From Artemisia argyi (taxonomy: Eukaryota > Streptophyta > Magnoliopsida > Asterales > Asteraceae): a DNA stretch of 64,000 nt. Made by a program: the position numbers and the translations under genes. The notes beneath the pieces are model-generated. The model saw nothing but the letters and a program-made list of their open reading frames with translations. It made no database searches and was not told where the DNA came from. The DNA lies in assembly GCA_030686995.1 (NCBI GenBank), contig CM060704.1, positions 170,568,218-170,632,217 of the forward strand. The letters are read 5' to 3'. Positions 12,927 through 24,419 of this stretch are shown here, in pieces. The first letter of the stretch is position 1, and each line of letters starts with the position of its first letter.

Positions 12927-13286
12927 ATGGCAACTCGTTGGTCTATTGATGAAGAATGCTGGCTAGCCGAGATGTGGCAAAATGTTCACGAATTCCATGC
13001 CAACGAAGGACCTTTCTGGCAAGTTGTAACAGAAAAGTTCAATGAACAATCTGACGGTCCAACTCGTAGCAAAAGCCAGCTAATGGGTAAGTGGGCAAGA
13101 ATGAACTCAGATTGCCAAAAGTTTCATGAAATTTTCTTGAATTTGCAATCAACACGTGAGCCAGATAATCGTGTTGAAGATGCGTTGAATGTTTACAAAG
13201 AACGCCATGATGGGAGAGATTTCAAATATTTTCAAGTTTGGTTTATTTTGAAGAGTAACACCATCTGGAACCGATTTATCAATTAA
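12927..13286 (+). CDS. Myb/SANT-like protein of a Harbinger element
   Basis: A frame of 119 codons. I chose the ATG in CACAATGGCAAC because it follows the TATA box and begins the conserved domain; an upstream in-frame ATG at 12852 precedes the TATA box. Residues 5-70 show spaced tryptophans and the pattern W-S-x-D-E-E-x-x-L-A-x-M-W, then FWxxVxxxF, then RSKSQLMGKWARM. This matches the Myb/SANT-like DNA-binding domain that PIF/Harbinger elements use as a second protein beside the transposase. In such elements it binds the terminal repeats and helps bring in the nuclease. Here the nuclease gene is missing. The tail (WFILKSNTIWNRFIN) is short compared with host relatives. Confidence 0.7.
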   Translation: MATRWSIDEECWLAEMWQNVHEFHANEGPFWQVVTEKFNEQSDGPTRSKSQLMGKWARMNSDCQKFHEIFLNLQSTREPDNRVEDALNVYKERHDGRDFKYFQVWFILKSNTIWNRFIN

Positions 13287-13430
13287 TCGCATTTGTATTA
13301 TTGTATCGTTTGTTGGTTTATGTTAAGTATTTCCGTTTCGTTTGTGATGTTATGTCAGTGTACGTTTCAGTTTGAATAAAATGCTTAACGGCTAGTTTCT
13401 CCAATAAAAATATCTAACGGCTAGTTTCAG

Positions 13431-13440
13431 TATAAATACC
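13431..13440 (+). promoter_or_regulatory. TATA box of the 13497 ORF
   Basis: TATAAATACC lies about 65 bp upstream of the ATG at 13497. Two near-repeats of AACGGCTAGTTTC precede it. Confidence 0.5.
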
Positions 13441-13496
13441 AGCTTTACTCAACTTCTTATTATCAAACAACTTAAACTAAATTCCACACATACACT

Positions 13497-13817
13497 ATGG
13501 CTAACCAACCAGCTGAGGTGCAAAGAAGAATACTTACCCGATTGCGCAATGAACAAGAAAATGAACTTAAGTTGATTAACAACTTGTTGGGTGAGATAGC
13601 TCGAATTATTCGACAGAGGGAGTCTCGTGCTCCAGAGGTCGAAAGGTTACGTGAGCTACCTCAAGACCATCCAATAGTCATGGTCGGTGTACAAACCCTT
13701 TTAAGAAATGATGAAACAGATTTGGAACTTCAAGTCGCTTTGAGAATGGTCAGGGAACAAGTATTGCAAGTTTGGGATGAAAAGTCAGTACTCATCGATA
13801 ATTATAAGGCTTTATAA
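13497..13817 (+). CDS. Helical protein in a Harbinger element, function unknown
   Basis: An intact 106-codon frame beginning MANQPAEVQRRILTRLRNEQ. The composition is strongly helical, rich in Leu, Arg, Glu and Gln with regularly spaced hydrophobics, consistent with a coiled-coil or helical bundle. There is no signal peptide, zinc motif or nuclease motif. It has its own TATA box and lies 3' of the Myb-like gene, 210 bp away, inside the transposon ends. I recognise no family. It could be a captured host exon set or a transposon accessory protein. Confidence 0.55.
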   Translation: MANQPAEVQRRILTRLRNEQENELKLINNLLGEIARIIRQRESRAPEVERLRELPQDHPIVMVGVQTLLRNDETDLELQVALRMVREQVLQVWDEKSVLIDNYKAL

Positions 13818-14170
13818 ATTATTGATGATGTTGCATATCGTATTTATCGGTTTATTTATTTTCGTCCCGTATCGTATGTTTTTTTTTCGCAAATCGTATG
13901 TTTTTTTTCCGTATTGTAACTTTTTTTATTTGATGAAATAAAATTAGTATGTTTTGTTATTTTTTAGTATTTATGAAATGAATTTAATTTATTTAATGAA
14001 ATGAATAAAAAAAATAAATGTGTAAGAGGTGGGGCCTTAATGAGGAAGTTGAGGTTTGTTGTTTGGTGAGGGGGGGTTTGTTGTGGTTAGTTGAAGTTAA
14101 GGTGTTTGGTGATGTGGCAGGGGTGGGGCCCGAATGAAAAGGGTGAAGCTCATCTTTGCACCTAGAGCTC

Positions 14171-14596
14171 TTATAGTTGCGTAAAATCATACAAGGAGTT
14201 TATATGGGTCTAATTGAACCAATAACATCAGAATAATTTCGCCAAAGATGGAAATCAAAATAATGTACTTGGTCCTCGTAACTTTTTACAGAGAGTGCAC
14301 GGGTAGTCATTTGATTTTTGTAGCTTTTAAATAATTACTGTATAATTCGAAATGCTCTTGTAGTTTTTGTTAATATAACATTTTTGTACACCTTGTTTAA
14401 AAAAAGAAAAGAAAAGAAAAAAAGTTTTCTCATGCAAACCATTAAATCACGCCAACGACGAGCCCATGCATGCAACTTACTACTAAATAAATATTGACCG
14501 TTATCGAACTCTTATCAGAAATTTGAAAATTCTAATAATAACTTCTCAAATTTAAGAAATCAAAACCCCTCACTATTGTTTTAAGAAATTTGAAAA
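14171..14596. other. Block A backbone before the decayed gene
   Basis: Matches 37990-38408. It includes an AAAAG/poly-A rich tract (14398-14424) that is a longer poly-A in block B (38220-38257). The two blocks differ here by many indels, in contrast to the next segment. Confidence 0.5.
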
Positions 14597-15192
14597 ATGG
14601 TCAAGAAATCAAGAAAGAATGTGAGAAAACAAGAAAGTGATGCATATATTGTTTTGGAAACTACTTGTTTTGAACGAAGATTACGATAACTAAGATGTCA
14701 TAAAATAATCAATAGTGATAATGTGGTAGTTGCTTTAATAGACGAAAACGGGTATTGGGAGATGAAAGAAGATGGTGATGATGCGGTTGTTGGGACCGAA
14801 TTTGGAAGCGGTGTTGGCGTACTAGGTCCTGTAGTTGATTCAAATGTGATTAATGATGGTCGGAAACGTTGTTAATGTTCTTGAAAACTCAAAAGATAGT
14901 GTTGGGTTTGGAAGTAGTAATCTTGAAAATGTTGTTGGATGCGGGTGTGATCTAGAAAATGTAGCACCCGTAATTCATGTTGGGGTACTTGGAACTTGGG
15001 AGTAGTATTAATCTTGGCTCAGTTGAAGAAATTGAAGGTGAGAAACAAATTGAAACGACTGCTGATTTGGTGAAGATTGACGAAAGTAAGAAAGAGCTTG
15101 AAACTGATAAGATGGATTCGATAAAAGATGATGGTCAAGTGAATGCTGCTGAGCGAAAAAGGGATATGCATCAAGATGATGACTCGTCCTAG
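14597..15192 (+). pseudogene. Decayed DAxFW-family small gene, copy A
   Basis: The reading starts MVKKSRKNVRKQESDA and continues into HKIINSDNVVVALIDENGYW, which aligns with QESDALFW...GDNNVVIAFRDENGFW of the gene at 51264. An in-frame TAA interrupts it after CFERRLR, a second TAA follows GRKRC near 14873, and the rest is recovered only by shifting frame (MLGYLELGSSINLGSVEE to HQDDDSS, stop at 15192). The 3' part is a run of acidic, Gly/Asn-rich residues. The copy in block B (38409-39031) has the same two stops, so the damage predates duplication. Copy A keeps 18 bp that copy B lost between ATTGAA repeats. Confidence 0.65.
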
Positions 15193-16120
15193 CCTCTAAC
15201 AAGGGTCTCTGGTATATCAGCGGAAGCAAAGAAAGTTTTAAATTTGTGTTCTTGTTATTGATTGTGAATAGTAGTATCTCATGTTTTCGTCGTATAATTG
15301 GTAGAGTAACTACTTAACAGTGATTTTGAGGGTTGTAATCTTTTGATTGGTATAGTAAAGTTTCAAGCTTTCTCGTATATTTTTCCCCGCCTATTACTAA
15401 TTTTGGTATTGTTAATCACTGCACTTTATAGAGAGGGAAAAAGAGTGTATGGTAGAAAATTAATAAACGCACAAATCTTCCAAGGCACTACAAGGATCAC
15501 AAACTGCCACCTGATCGACTGTATCTTTCATGTGTAACGAGTTTTTGTATCACTTGGGTGTAAGTCTGCAACCGCATATGTGCAAACGTAATCATGATAT
15601 GATTGACCTGACCTTATAGTCTTGAGCAGCTCATGAACTTGATTTCCGATGGAAAGATATGGTGTTTTAGGACCTCACTGCACAGTATAACCAAAACAGT
15701 GATACTAAACCACTACACGTCGACACGTACAGGCTAATTCAGAAGTGTACCCGCAGACATAACTACAGTTGTATAGGCCGGTCTCACTTGAATTCACAGT
15801 ATATAATTCCGTAGACACTGATTCTTAATCAAATGAGATAAAACTTGTTTTAAACAGCATGTTAAGGTTATGTGGGCAGCATGAGCGTTTGACTCATATG
15901 TATGCAACATAATCGAAGTATTCTCGTGAGTCATGACTGTTTTCGAACTATTTTTACCACCCAGTTACCCAATTAAGGTTCAACTTTGAACCTAAGACCT
16001 CTTGCGAGAATAATAGAACCTCTTATCGATCACTAGTCCGTATGCACTGCAAGATGTGTAATTTTATCTGAATTTTGTTTTAATCAAATTAAATGTGTTT
16101 TTGAATATAAATTACTTAAA

Positions 16121-16171
<51 letters not shown>

Positions 16172-16240
16172 GCTTAAATATTAACTAAAGTTCAAATTGA
16201 ATAGCTATAATGCCATTTAGAACCTACAAGCCATGCAGCT
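15193..16240. other. Intergenic segment of block A
   Basis: No coding region is supported. It contains the intact hAT target CGCCTATT (15388-15395), a stretch of about 145 bp (about 15683-15830) missing from block B, a SINE-like fragment, and a poly-A run at 16125-16166 that block B shares. Confidence 0.5.
15955..16060 (-). mobile_element. tRNA-derived SINE-like fragment
   Basis: On the minus strand the sequence reads GACTAGTGATCGATAAGAGG then AGGTTCAAAG about 30 bases later, resembling the A and B boxes of a tRNA-derived promoter. The same fragment is at 50845-50935 in block B. The ends are unclear. Confidence 0.35.
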
Positions 16241-16264
16241 TATATAGTTGACCATTCGTTGACC
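16241..16264 (+). promoter_or_regulatory. TATA box with two TTGACC elements
   Basis: TATATAG at 16241 is followed by TTGACC at 16248 and 16259. TTGACC matches the W-box core bound by WRKY factors. The same arrangement stands at 51117-51140 before the block B gene, so it was kept through duplication. The start codon is about 113 bp downstream. Confidence 0.5.
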
Positions 16265-16411
16265 ACAATATTTCCCTAACCAACTATAACTAAAATCTTG
16301 AAAACAATAACTGATTTACCCTCCACCATTCTCACATATCAAAATCAAGAAATCAAAACAAAAACTCAAGAAAACAATGGCAACCAATAAGCAAGAAAGT
16401 GACGCGTTATT

Positions 16412-16416
16412 CTGGG
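16412..16416 (+). repeat. 5-bp target-site duplication, left copy
   Basis: CTGGG, matching 24077-24081. The uninterrupted gene at 51300 has a single TTCTGGGAACTC. Confidence 0.95.
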
Positions 16417-17212
16417 TGTTAGAATTCAATTACCATGACAATCATATAAATCAAAGTGCACACGTATAGCGGAAGCGTAGGATCAAGTATAACACATAAA
16501 TATTAACTAAAACATAAATAAGAACGTACCGTGGTGATTCTAGCCCGAACAAGAATCAAAAGCAATAGTCTTTAACAATATGAAGAACCCTAATTAGGGT
16601 TTATATGGATCAATGATTAACCCCTTACCGTTTTGTTAATCGATCCCTTGATAACAACAAAAGTATGTTGTTACCTCGTTCTTGTACACACAAACTACCA
16701 ACGAATAAAGGTTTGATGCAAGTAAACAAAACACTTAATATTGGTTTAACCAAAATCGACCCAAGAACCCTTTGGAAGGGATTGGACGATCGGCCAAGAA
16801 AGAAACAAGACAAAAGAAAGATTTAGGGTTTAGTATGTGTGCACAAAAGATTGTGAAAGTCTAACCCTTGGCCTTGTATATATACTAGAGGATTTCTTGG
16901 TGACCAAGCAAACATGGGTTGGGCTTGACCCACCCTTGTTCGACCGGCCTATCATCCCACAAGGGGATTCTAGATCCTTCTTGACACCCAAGTTTCACTC
17001 TAGTCCTTATCTTTCTTATTTAACGATAGTTAGTCCATACGGTTAATAACTAACGACCGTTTAGTCCATTAAGTGTTATAAATATATATATTCGATACAT
17101 TTAACATATATATATTTATTATTCATTATTCTTGTTTGTAAAGTGTGCAATCCCGAGGTCTCGGGTTCGATACTAGACATTTACATATTAATATTTATCC
17201 ATATATTTAACA
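16417..17212 (-). repeat. 3' LTR of copy 2
   Basis: Runs TGTTAGAATTC to TATTTAACA on the plus strand. The small ORFs starting MSCFFLGRSS and MCTKDCESLT recur identically in the other LTR, which shows sequence identity rather than coding. Confidence 0.95.
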
Positions 17213-17222
17213 GCTCCCACTT
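17213..17222 (-). other. polypurine tract of copy 2
   Basis: On the minus strand AAGTGGGAGC directly precedes the LTR, identical to the tract in copy 1. Confidence 0.7.
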
Positions 17223-20200
17223 GGATATCTATTAATAGTAAAATGACATTGGTTAGCGTCTTGCAACACTCCAATGCCCCTAGTTCAATCCGAGCTAGGT
17301 TTTCTGGAAAAAACCTTTAATGATTCATCATTATAATTATCCTTTTGTTTCTAATACCACATTAATAAAGATGTGAGGTTCTTTATTAAATTTCTGTTTC
17401 TCGTCTCTTTATGATTTAACAAAATTACCAAAACATCTGAACGTATTCCAGATAGACTTTGGGCGTGGCCACGCAAACATTTTGTCAACCCTACGAGGGG
17501 CCCAGCAGTATTAAACTTCTGAACAAATCAGAAGGAACAAATTCTCTCTTGACTACAAGAATAACCCATGAACTTTGCAACACTTCTGAAAACAACCCTT
17601 ATGACTCCCTGTTACGGTGAGCGGTAGATTGCTTCACAAAAATGCACTACATCCATGACACTTATCTGGTATCTCAAGTCTGAGGATAACTTTAAATATG
17701 ATTCTCACATTAAATATTAAATCATATTATTGGGATAAGTCCAATATTCAATTCATCGAATATCATGTGAAATTGGTATGTCAACGCATCAATATACTTT
17801 CAAGTATATTCTTAACCAATACTCAGATTTGTCTTAGTTTAATGATATTCCCATATCATTAATCGACAATGGACCATTTAGAACAACATAAGTTATTCAC
17901 GGATTTAAACATGCAAATATAGGACACAATATATTATCAATGAAAACAAACGTACTAAGTACTTTAATTCATTATAAATAATAATTGCTTAATGTCCTTT
18001 ATCCAAATACCAAAATAGATCAATGCATGATAATTCTAGTTAATGAATCTTGTCTCAAGTAATAACTTGAAGACAATTATGCCTCAAGTAATCATACTTG
18101 TTGACATGGCATAATTTCATCTAACTTTGATCTATCCGAATTTTGAGAATACTTCTTTCTAGAATTCAATAATTAAAATTCTTGTATGTGTTCATCCAAC
18201 TTTCTTGATATAGCCACATAGTATTCATAAATAGTGTGACATCCTCAATCACTATTTTATGATAATCAAACTTTCAAACCTTTTAAAGTTTAAAGTATTC
18301 TAATTCTTTAATGTATAATGCAACTATGCTCTTAGTAAGCACAACTAGTTCTCATGGCCATTAACAAGGATAAAATCCTACCATGACTAGTTATTGAGTG
18401 TCATCTCAATTAAACCAGCATCATTGTATATTAAACACAATATGCTCTTAAACTTTCCGTAAACTTAATATCCATTGTGTAATGTTTAGGAGCTATTCCA
18501 TTTTGAGGATCATTATTCTAATTTCAAACATTTTCCATTAGAATATCTATTACACAAGTTATATACTAACTTTTAATTGGATATCAAATATTGTCAAATC
18601 ATTAAGCACTTAAGCATGATACAACAATAATATAATGCACATGAAAATCCTTCAGTCAAACTTAGATTTATATTCATGTTCTATCTTTTCATAATATATA
18701 TCCATTTTCTAAATGATATATTATGTTCTATTAGAATTTATTTACCGCACATGTTTATTTAATAATAAACTTTTGTTCCAAGGTTGTATATTATATTTCC
18801 TAAATCTTTCAAGTAACGTTTCATTCCAAATTAAGTCTAACCTTTTACTTATATGGAATGTTACTCTTATATGTTATACAACATATATGATTTAGTGAAT
18901 CAAACATAATACTCCCACTAGCTTTCAGGAATACTTAGAAATTACCTTATTTTAATTATAAACCTAAACATAGATTTAATAATTTATCATAAGAATAATC
19001 TCCTAGATGTATGCATTTATCCATTCATGGATTATTGCATTTTGTACACTTCCAAAGATTTTCTTGAATTCATAAACTCCTTTTTGATTACTTATCGTCC
19101 TCGCTCAAGTAATTATTCAAAAAAGAGTTTTTGATATTCCATTGTCAAATTTCACATTCATGTAAATATGACTATTACCATCTTTATATCTTTAATGTAC
19201 TTAAGAAAGAGTATTCAATCATAGTTAATTGCTTAAGTATAATTAATAATCTTGTCATAAGATATTCATTAAGATATGTGTACAATTTTGTCCATATGAT
19301 TATTTCACAAAGATTTAAACCACTAGGGTTACATTATCTTTGAATAAACTCATCTCCATTCTCTAACCATTAAGAATTAAGATAAACCAAATTTTAAATT
19401 TGAATATCTTTATGAACAGCATCTATAACATTCATATTATGAGTAATTTACCCAATTCATTATTTTGGTAATACTACATCATATAATCGTCAGCATATTA
19501 ATTAAATATCTGAGATATCCAAGTGGATCTATGAATGAGAATTCCATCATCTTGAGATTTATCATTTACATGTTAAGCCTCATCATGATTTTAACTAGTG
19601 TGGTTTTAGAAGATTATGTATCTTGTAATTCTATCTTTTCAAGATAAAATTCTCCCACTTGCCTTTAGTAATATAGAGACTGTCTATAACTACTTAGCAA
19701 TTAGAGCAACAATCCAGCGTTCTCTTTTAGGACATTACAAATACATATTGATAGTTCTTTGTTAATAACCTTCATATAAGTATATTAACAAATTCAGAAC
19801 TTCAATTTAAGACTTAATGTGATTCATCACATTTCATAATTCAATAACGTCTTATTAATCTTCTAGGAGTCTAATTGAGTATATTCAAGCCATACTCAAT
19901 TTCTAACCTTGATAACTTTTTGGAAGAAAAGAAGTCATAGTTATCTTTAATCAAACAATCTAACAAGAGTTTGATTCCCTAACTGAACATACTATCCATA
20001 TGTGGTACTTCAATTAGAATTAATATTGTAAGAAGATCTAACAATATATATAAGATAACCATATTCCTGTTGGCATACTTATTTACCAACTAAGTCAACT
20101 TAATGGTATAATAGTATTTCCAAATCAATTGCATGCTTTATAACACAAGTACTTTTGACCAAGTCACTTCATGTTTATGTCTTATAAAAACATAAACTTG

Positions 20201-23200
20201 TTATAATCTCACTATACGTTATTAATCATTGATTAACTCAATGACTTCTTGTATATGTCTTAATTAAAAGACCATAACAAGTTAACGTCTTACTTAATTA
20301 TAAGTCTTGTAATACTTAGAAGACTTTATGTTTATAAATATACAATAATGTATAAACATGTATAATTAAAGTAATCATGAACACCATCATTTGGTTTCAT
20401 TAATATTTTCAAGTTAACATACTACTTCATTTATTTATGTCATTCTAAGAATACATAATTATTGAAGTAGTCTTATATTACTTCATGCATTTATGTCATT
20501 CTAATAATACATAAATGTTAAAGTTGAAGTAGTATCGTTATTGACACATGTTCTAATAGATGTCTAATTTAGAAACTGTAAATTATCCATGTTGGTCTCA
20601 CGCATACATGGAAATTCACCTTGTTGTTAATATTTAGCCTGCGTCTCACGTTTACTAAATTTCAACACCAAGTGTTTCTAAGATTAGATGTATTAATCTA
20701 ATTAGAATTGTAATCTCTTACTTGCAGTTAAGAGAATCCTTTGAATCATATTCTTATGTGTTGTACCTTGCACACAATGTAGATTTCTCCCACTTGTGCA
20801 AGGTACAACACCATGTATCATATAAACAACACGCACGCGTTTGTTAATGTGAACAATATGATTTGTGTCATTAGCATAACTAGTAGATATAGAGTTACTC
20901 AATCAATCAAGGAAACGTACATGACTATCCTTGAAAATATTAGTGTCTATATTTGGAAAGTAATTACCTTGAGATATTCAAAAGATAATCTAAGTTATAA
21001 TCAAGACAATAAGTCTTGTAACTCCCACTGAATTAGAGAACATAATTATAATCCCTTATTCATTCATAAGAACACAATACTCCCACTAAATTTGACAACA
21101 TTGTAAATGTTTCATTAATTAGTGAAAGAAATAGTGTACTATTTACTTTCCTACATCTTTTAAGAAAACCCATTCAAACAATTATATAGGTTATAAAAGG
21201 ATGTAATCTACTTCATAAATGTGATTCATCACATTCCAAATTATTAACTTGAAAAAGCTGGGCATGCAATTTCTTCCTGTATAGATCTACCATACCAACA
21301 ATTGTATGTAGTATCTTTAAATGGTCAAATCAAAACAACTAGATAAAATAATCTAATTTGTCTTTTACCATTATGCAGTAATTAGTCTAGCTTCTAATTT
21401 AATAACTCATAAGGTGCATATACTCTTACTATTAAAGTTTGCTATGAGTTATGTATTTAGAATTTAGACAATTCTAATCATCCTATTATACCTTTCTCAT
21501 TCATGAAAAGGAATAGGATTTAAGTCTCACACTTCTCGTAATGGAAAGAAGACTATATTTGTTCTTTTAGTAACATTGACTCTAACCAAAAACCCAAACG
21601 GGTGTAGATCAATTAAAAGAATAACTTACGTTTACGGTTTGAGTTGCATTAATACATTTAAAGAATTTACAAAATTCAATTTTAGTATTTTCGATAATTT
21701 ATATTTCCAAGAAAATATAATACCCAAGGCTATATTCATATAACCAACTAATTTCCTTGAAAATCTAGGATCTAACTTTACATAGTTTCACCACATCAGT
21801 TGATCTGCTAGTGGTGAAAGTACAAAAGATAGTAATCTGTCGAACAATAATTGGCAAACAAGATTTCCAATTCCTAGATCATTATGGGATTTACATCAAA
21901 TTGATTCATCAATTTGCCTTGTAAGCATGTTTCATCCCATCTCATGCCTTAAGTTCTAGGTCTCACGCATCAACTTAATTAAGTCGTCTAACTTAGAAAC
22001 TGCAAATTCTCCATGTGTGGTCTCACGCACACTCGGAAATTTACCTTGTCATTAAAATTTAGCCTGCGTCTCACGTTTACTAAATAATAACTTCAAGTGT
22101 TTCTTTTAGTTAGATGGCATGTAACTTAAATTATTAAGGGTATTAATTTTTGATATGTCAATCAAAATTATGTACAAAGATGCATGCACTCATCTTTATA
22201 ACACAAGTTTTCATAAAAACTTTTTATATTCAATTCGTGAAATTAATACACAAAGTTTTACTTGAGGTTTATGCCAAAACCCTAAGATGACTTTCTACAA
22301 CATATGATTTTAAAAGTAATTCGTTTAAGACATATTCAAGATTGTGATAACCAAGGCAGACTCTAAGGCTCTTTTCTAAGCCTTCAAATCACGGTTATGA
22401 ATATCATCTTAAAAGACTTAATTTTAAAAGCATATTTGCACAAAACATCATTCAAGCAAAAGTTTATGGATTCAATTTCAAAATAGTAATAAAGTTTGAA
22501 TTTTGCTAGTCTCGACTGGGAGCTGATTACCGTGCGAATCGGACCACGATTGTCATAAGACCTTTGCAAGATTCTTACTTTATCACTTTAGGGTTTCATA
22601 ATTATTAGTCCGTATTAATTTTCTTTATGAAAACAACCCTTTTATTGCTTACAACAAGTCCAACTAAAAAACAATAAAACAAGTACCAAAGAAAATCAAA
22701 CAAACAATAATAAATAAGTGAAACAATTAGCCACATGCAATCCGTATTAGAAAAGATCCTAATAAAATCAATTCTAGGTATAATAATGCATGTAATCAAC
22801 TAAGGCCTTCCCCTCTTAATGGAGGTGAGTCACATACATTGACGAATCAATTGCGTAGGCCAAAGCTAAAAACACACCACATAGCATATAAAATTGATTT
22901 TAATATATATTGGAGTCTTCCCCAATTAAAGATCTATCTAAACATGTGATAAATAAAACAAAACAAGATCCATGACGAACATGCATGTAAGTCACGGATA
23001 AAACCTAACAATTAGCAATTAGGTCACAAGATACGTTCAATTAACCGGTTAATGACCTAGGGTTTCTAGTGATTACACATAATCCAAGAAAACCACAAAA
23101 CCCTAATTAGGGTTTCATGGAAAAATCGACTCCCCCCCCCCAAATTAGGGTTAGGGTTTCGAATTTAAAAAAAATAGGAAAAACCCTAGATCAAAAAACA

Positions 23201-23264
23201 TGTATCTAAAACAATTAAAGATCCGATTTTTATTACGTTTTAGTAATCAATTACATGTTATACA
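17223..23264 (-). other. Gene-free interior of copy 2
   Basis: AT-rich DNA, colinear with 1-4675 for its 3' two-thirds. Stops are dense in all six frames. GTGGGAG recurs in the element's sense orientation near 18914, 19650, 20790, 21023 and 21082, and the same five recur in copy 1. Near 23098-23162 are CCCTAATTAGGG and a short telomere-like TTAGGGTTAGGGTTT next to a run of C. There is no coding signal. Confidence 0.6.
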
Positions 23265-23280
23265 TGGCTCGTGATGCCAC
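23265..23280 (-). other. Primer-binding site of copy 2
   Basis: On the minus strand GTGGCATCACGAGCC immediately follows the 5' LTR. It resembles the plant copia site TGGTATCAGAGC, complementary to initiator tRNA-Met, with mismatches. Confidence 0.5.
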
Positions 23281-24076
23281 TCTTAGAATTCAATTACCAT
23301 GACAATCATATAAATCAAAGTGCACACGTATAGCGGAAGCGTAGGATCAAGTATAACACATAAATATTAACTAAAACATAAATAAGAACGTACCGTGGTG
23401 ATTCTAGCCCGAACAAGAATCAAAAGCAATAGTCTTTAACAATATGAAGAACCCTAATTAGGGTTTATATGGATCAATGATTAACCCCTTACCGTTTTGT
23501 TAATCGATCCCTTGATAACAACAAAAGTATGTTGTTACCTCGTTCTTGTACACACAAACTACCAACGAATAAAGGTTTGATGCAAGTAAACAAAACACTT
23601 AATATTGGTTTAACCAAAATCGACCCAAGAACCCTTTGGAAGGGATTGGACGATCGGCCAAGAAAGAAACAAGACAAAAGAAAGATTTAGGGTTTAGTAT
23701 GTGTGCACAAAAGATTGTGAAAGTCTAACCCTTGGCCTTGTATATATACTAGAGGATTTCTTGGTGACCAAGCAAACATGGGTTGGGCTTGACCCACCCT
23801 TGTTCGACCGGCCTATCATCCCACAAGGGGATTCTAGATCCTTCTTGACACCCAAGTTTCACTCTAGTCCTTATCTTTCTTATTTAACGATAGTTAGTCC
23901 ATACGGTTAATAACTAACGACCGTTTAGTCCATTAAGTGTTATAAATATATATATTCGATACATTTAACATATATATATTTATTATTCATTATTCTTGTT
24001 TGTAAAGTGTGCAATCCCGAGGTCTCGGGTTCGATACTAGACATTTACATATTAATATTTATCCATATATTTAACA
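23281..24076 (-). repeat. 5' LTR of copy 2
   Basis: Same length and, by eye, same sequence as 16417-17212, except the second base (C for G) next to the primer-binding site. Confidence 0.95.
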
Positions 24077-24081
24077 CTGGG
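24077..24081 (+). repeat. 5-bp target-site duplication, right copy
   Basis: CTGGG, joined directly to AACTCCTGC, the continuation of the broken coding frame. Confidence 0.95.
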
Positions 24082-24419
24082 AACTCCTGCTTTCAGGTGA
24101 AGACGTTGAGTTACATGGGGAGAAAATCATTCGTGGAGACAATAATGTAGTTATCGGGTTCAGAGATGAAAACGGGTTTTGGAGGAGAGTCGAAGATGAA
24201 GTTAAAGAGGTTTTTCAAACTCCAGACTTGAACAAAGAACCACCAAAGGAGGATCAAGATGAAACAACAAGAAAAAGAGATCGAGATGATGACAGTACTG
24301 CTGCAAATGAATTTCCAAACAAGCATCCTGCGGTTACACCTACGCATGTGGAGAGCAGTGGCGCCAAAAACAATACGGAAGTGGCGGTGTCCCAAGAAGG
24401 TGATCAAGAACAAAGCTAA

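Larger units (their letters stand above)
11329..14170. mobile_element. PIF/Harbinger element without transposase
   Basis: The terminal inverted repeat GAGCTCTAGGTGCA is present at both ends (11329-11342 and, inverted, 14157-14170). The 3-bp TSD TTA lies at 11326-11328 and 14171-14173. Block B has the empty site (GGACTTAGAGTTGC at about 37981). TTA targets and a Myb/SANT-like ORF are hallmarks of PIF/Harbinger. Three short genes lie inside, one minus and two plus, each with a TATA-like box upstream. The DDE nuclease gene is absent, so mobility would need a helper element. The outer 140 bp at the left end are GC-rich and carry GCTCGCCG-type short inverted repeats. Confidence 0.85.
16417..24076 (-). 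mobile_element. LTR retrotransposon copy 2, complete, recent
   Basis: A 7660-bp element with two 796-bp LTRs that I could distinguish only at their outer end (TGTTAG at 16417, TCTTAG at 23281). On the minus strand the order is 5' LTR (23281-24076), primer-binding site, 6.07 kb interior, purine tract, 3' LTR (16417-17212). The CTGGG TSD is exact. The interior holds no ORF over about 75 codons and no recognisable gag or pol motif. An interior without genes together with nearly identical LTRs points to a non-autonomous (LARD-like) family mobilised in trans. It interrupts a host-like gene. Confidence 0.9.
16377..24419 (+). pseudogene. DAxFW-family small gene split by an LTR element
   Basis: The first 40 bases of the coding frame (MATNKQESDALFW plus one base, 16377-16416) are separated from the rest (24082-24419) by the element at 16417-24076 and its CTGGG TSD. 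Across the junction the frame is otherwise open to TAA at 24417-24419, giving an unbroken product of about 128 residues before insertion. It has a compact N-terminal part with GDNNVV and FRDENGFWRRV, then an acidic and basic hydrophilic tail (NKEPPKEDQDE, RKRDRDDDS, EGDQEQS). There is no signal peptide or membrane segment. The block B copy (51264) lacks an 8-residue stretch after FWR and has an early stop. I do not recognise the family. Confidence 0.8.

Noticed and set aside
23098..23162. Telomere-like TTAGGGTTAGGG next to CCCTAATTAGGG
   Set aside because: Only two telomere units, inside the interior of the LTR element near its primer site; not an interstitial telomere array.
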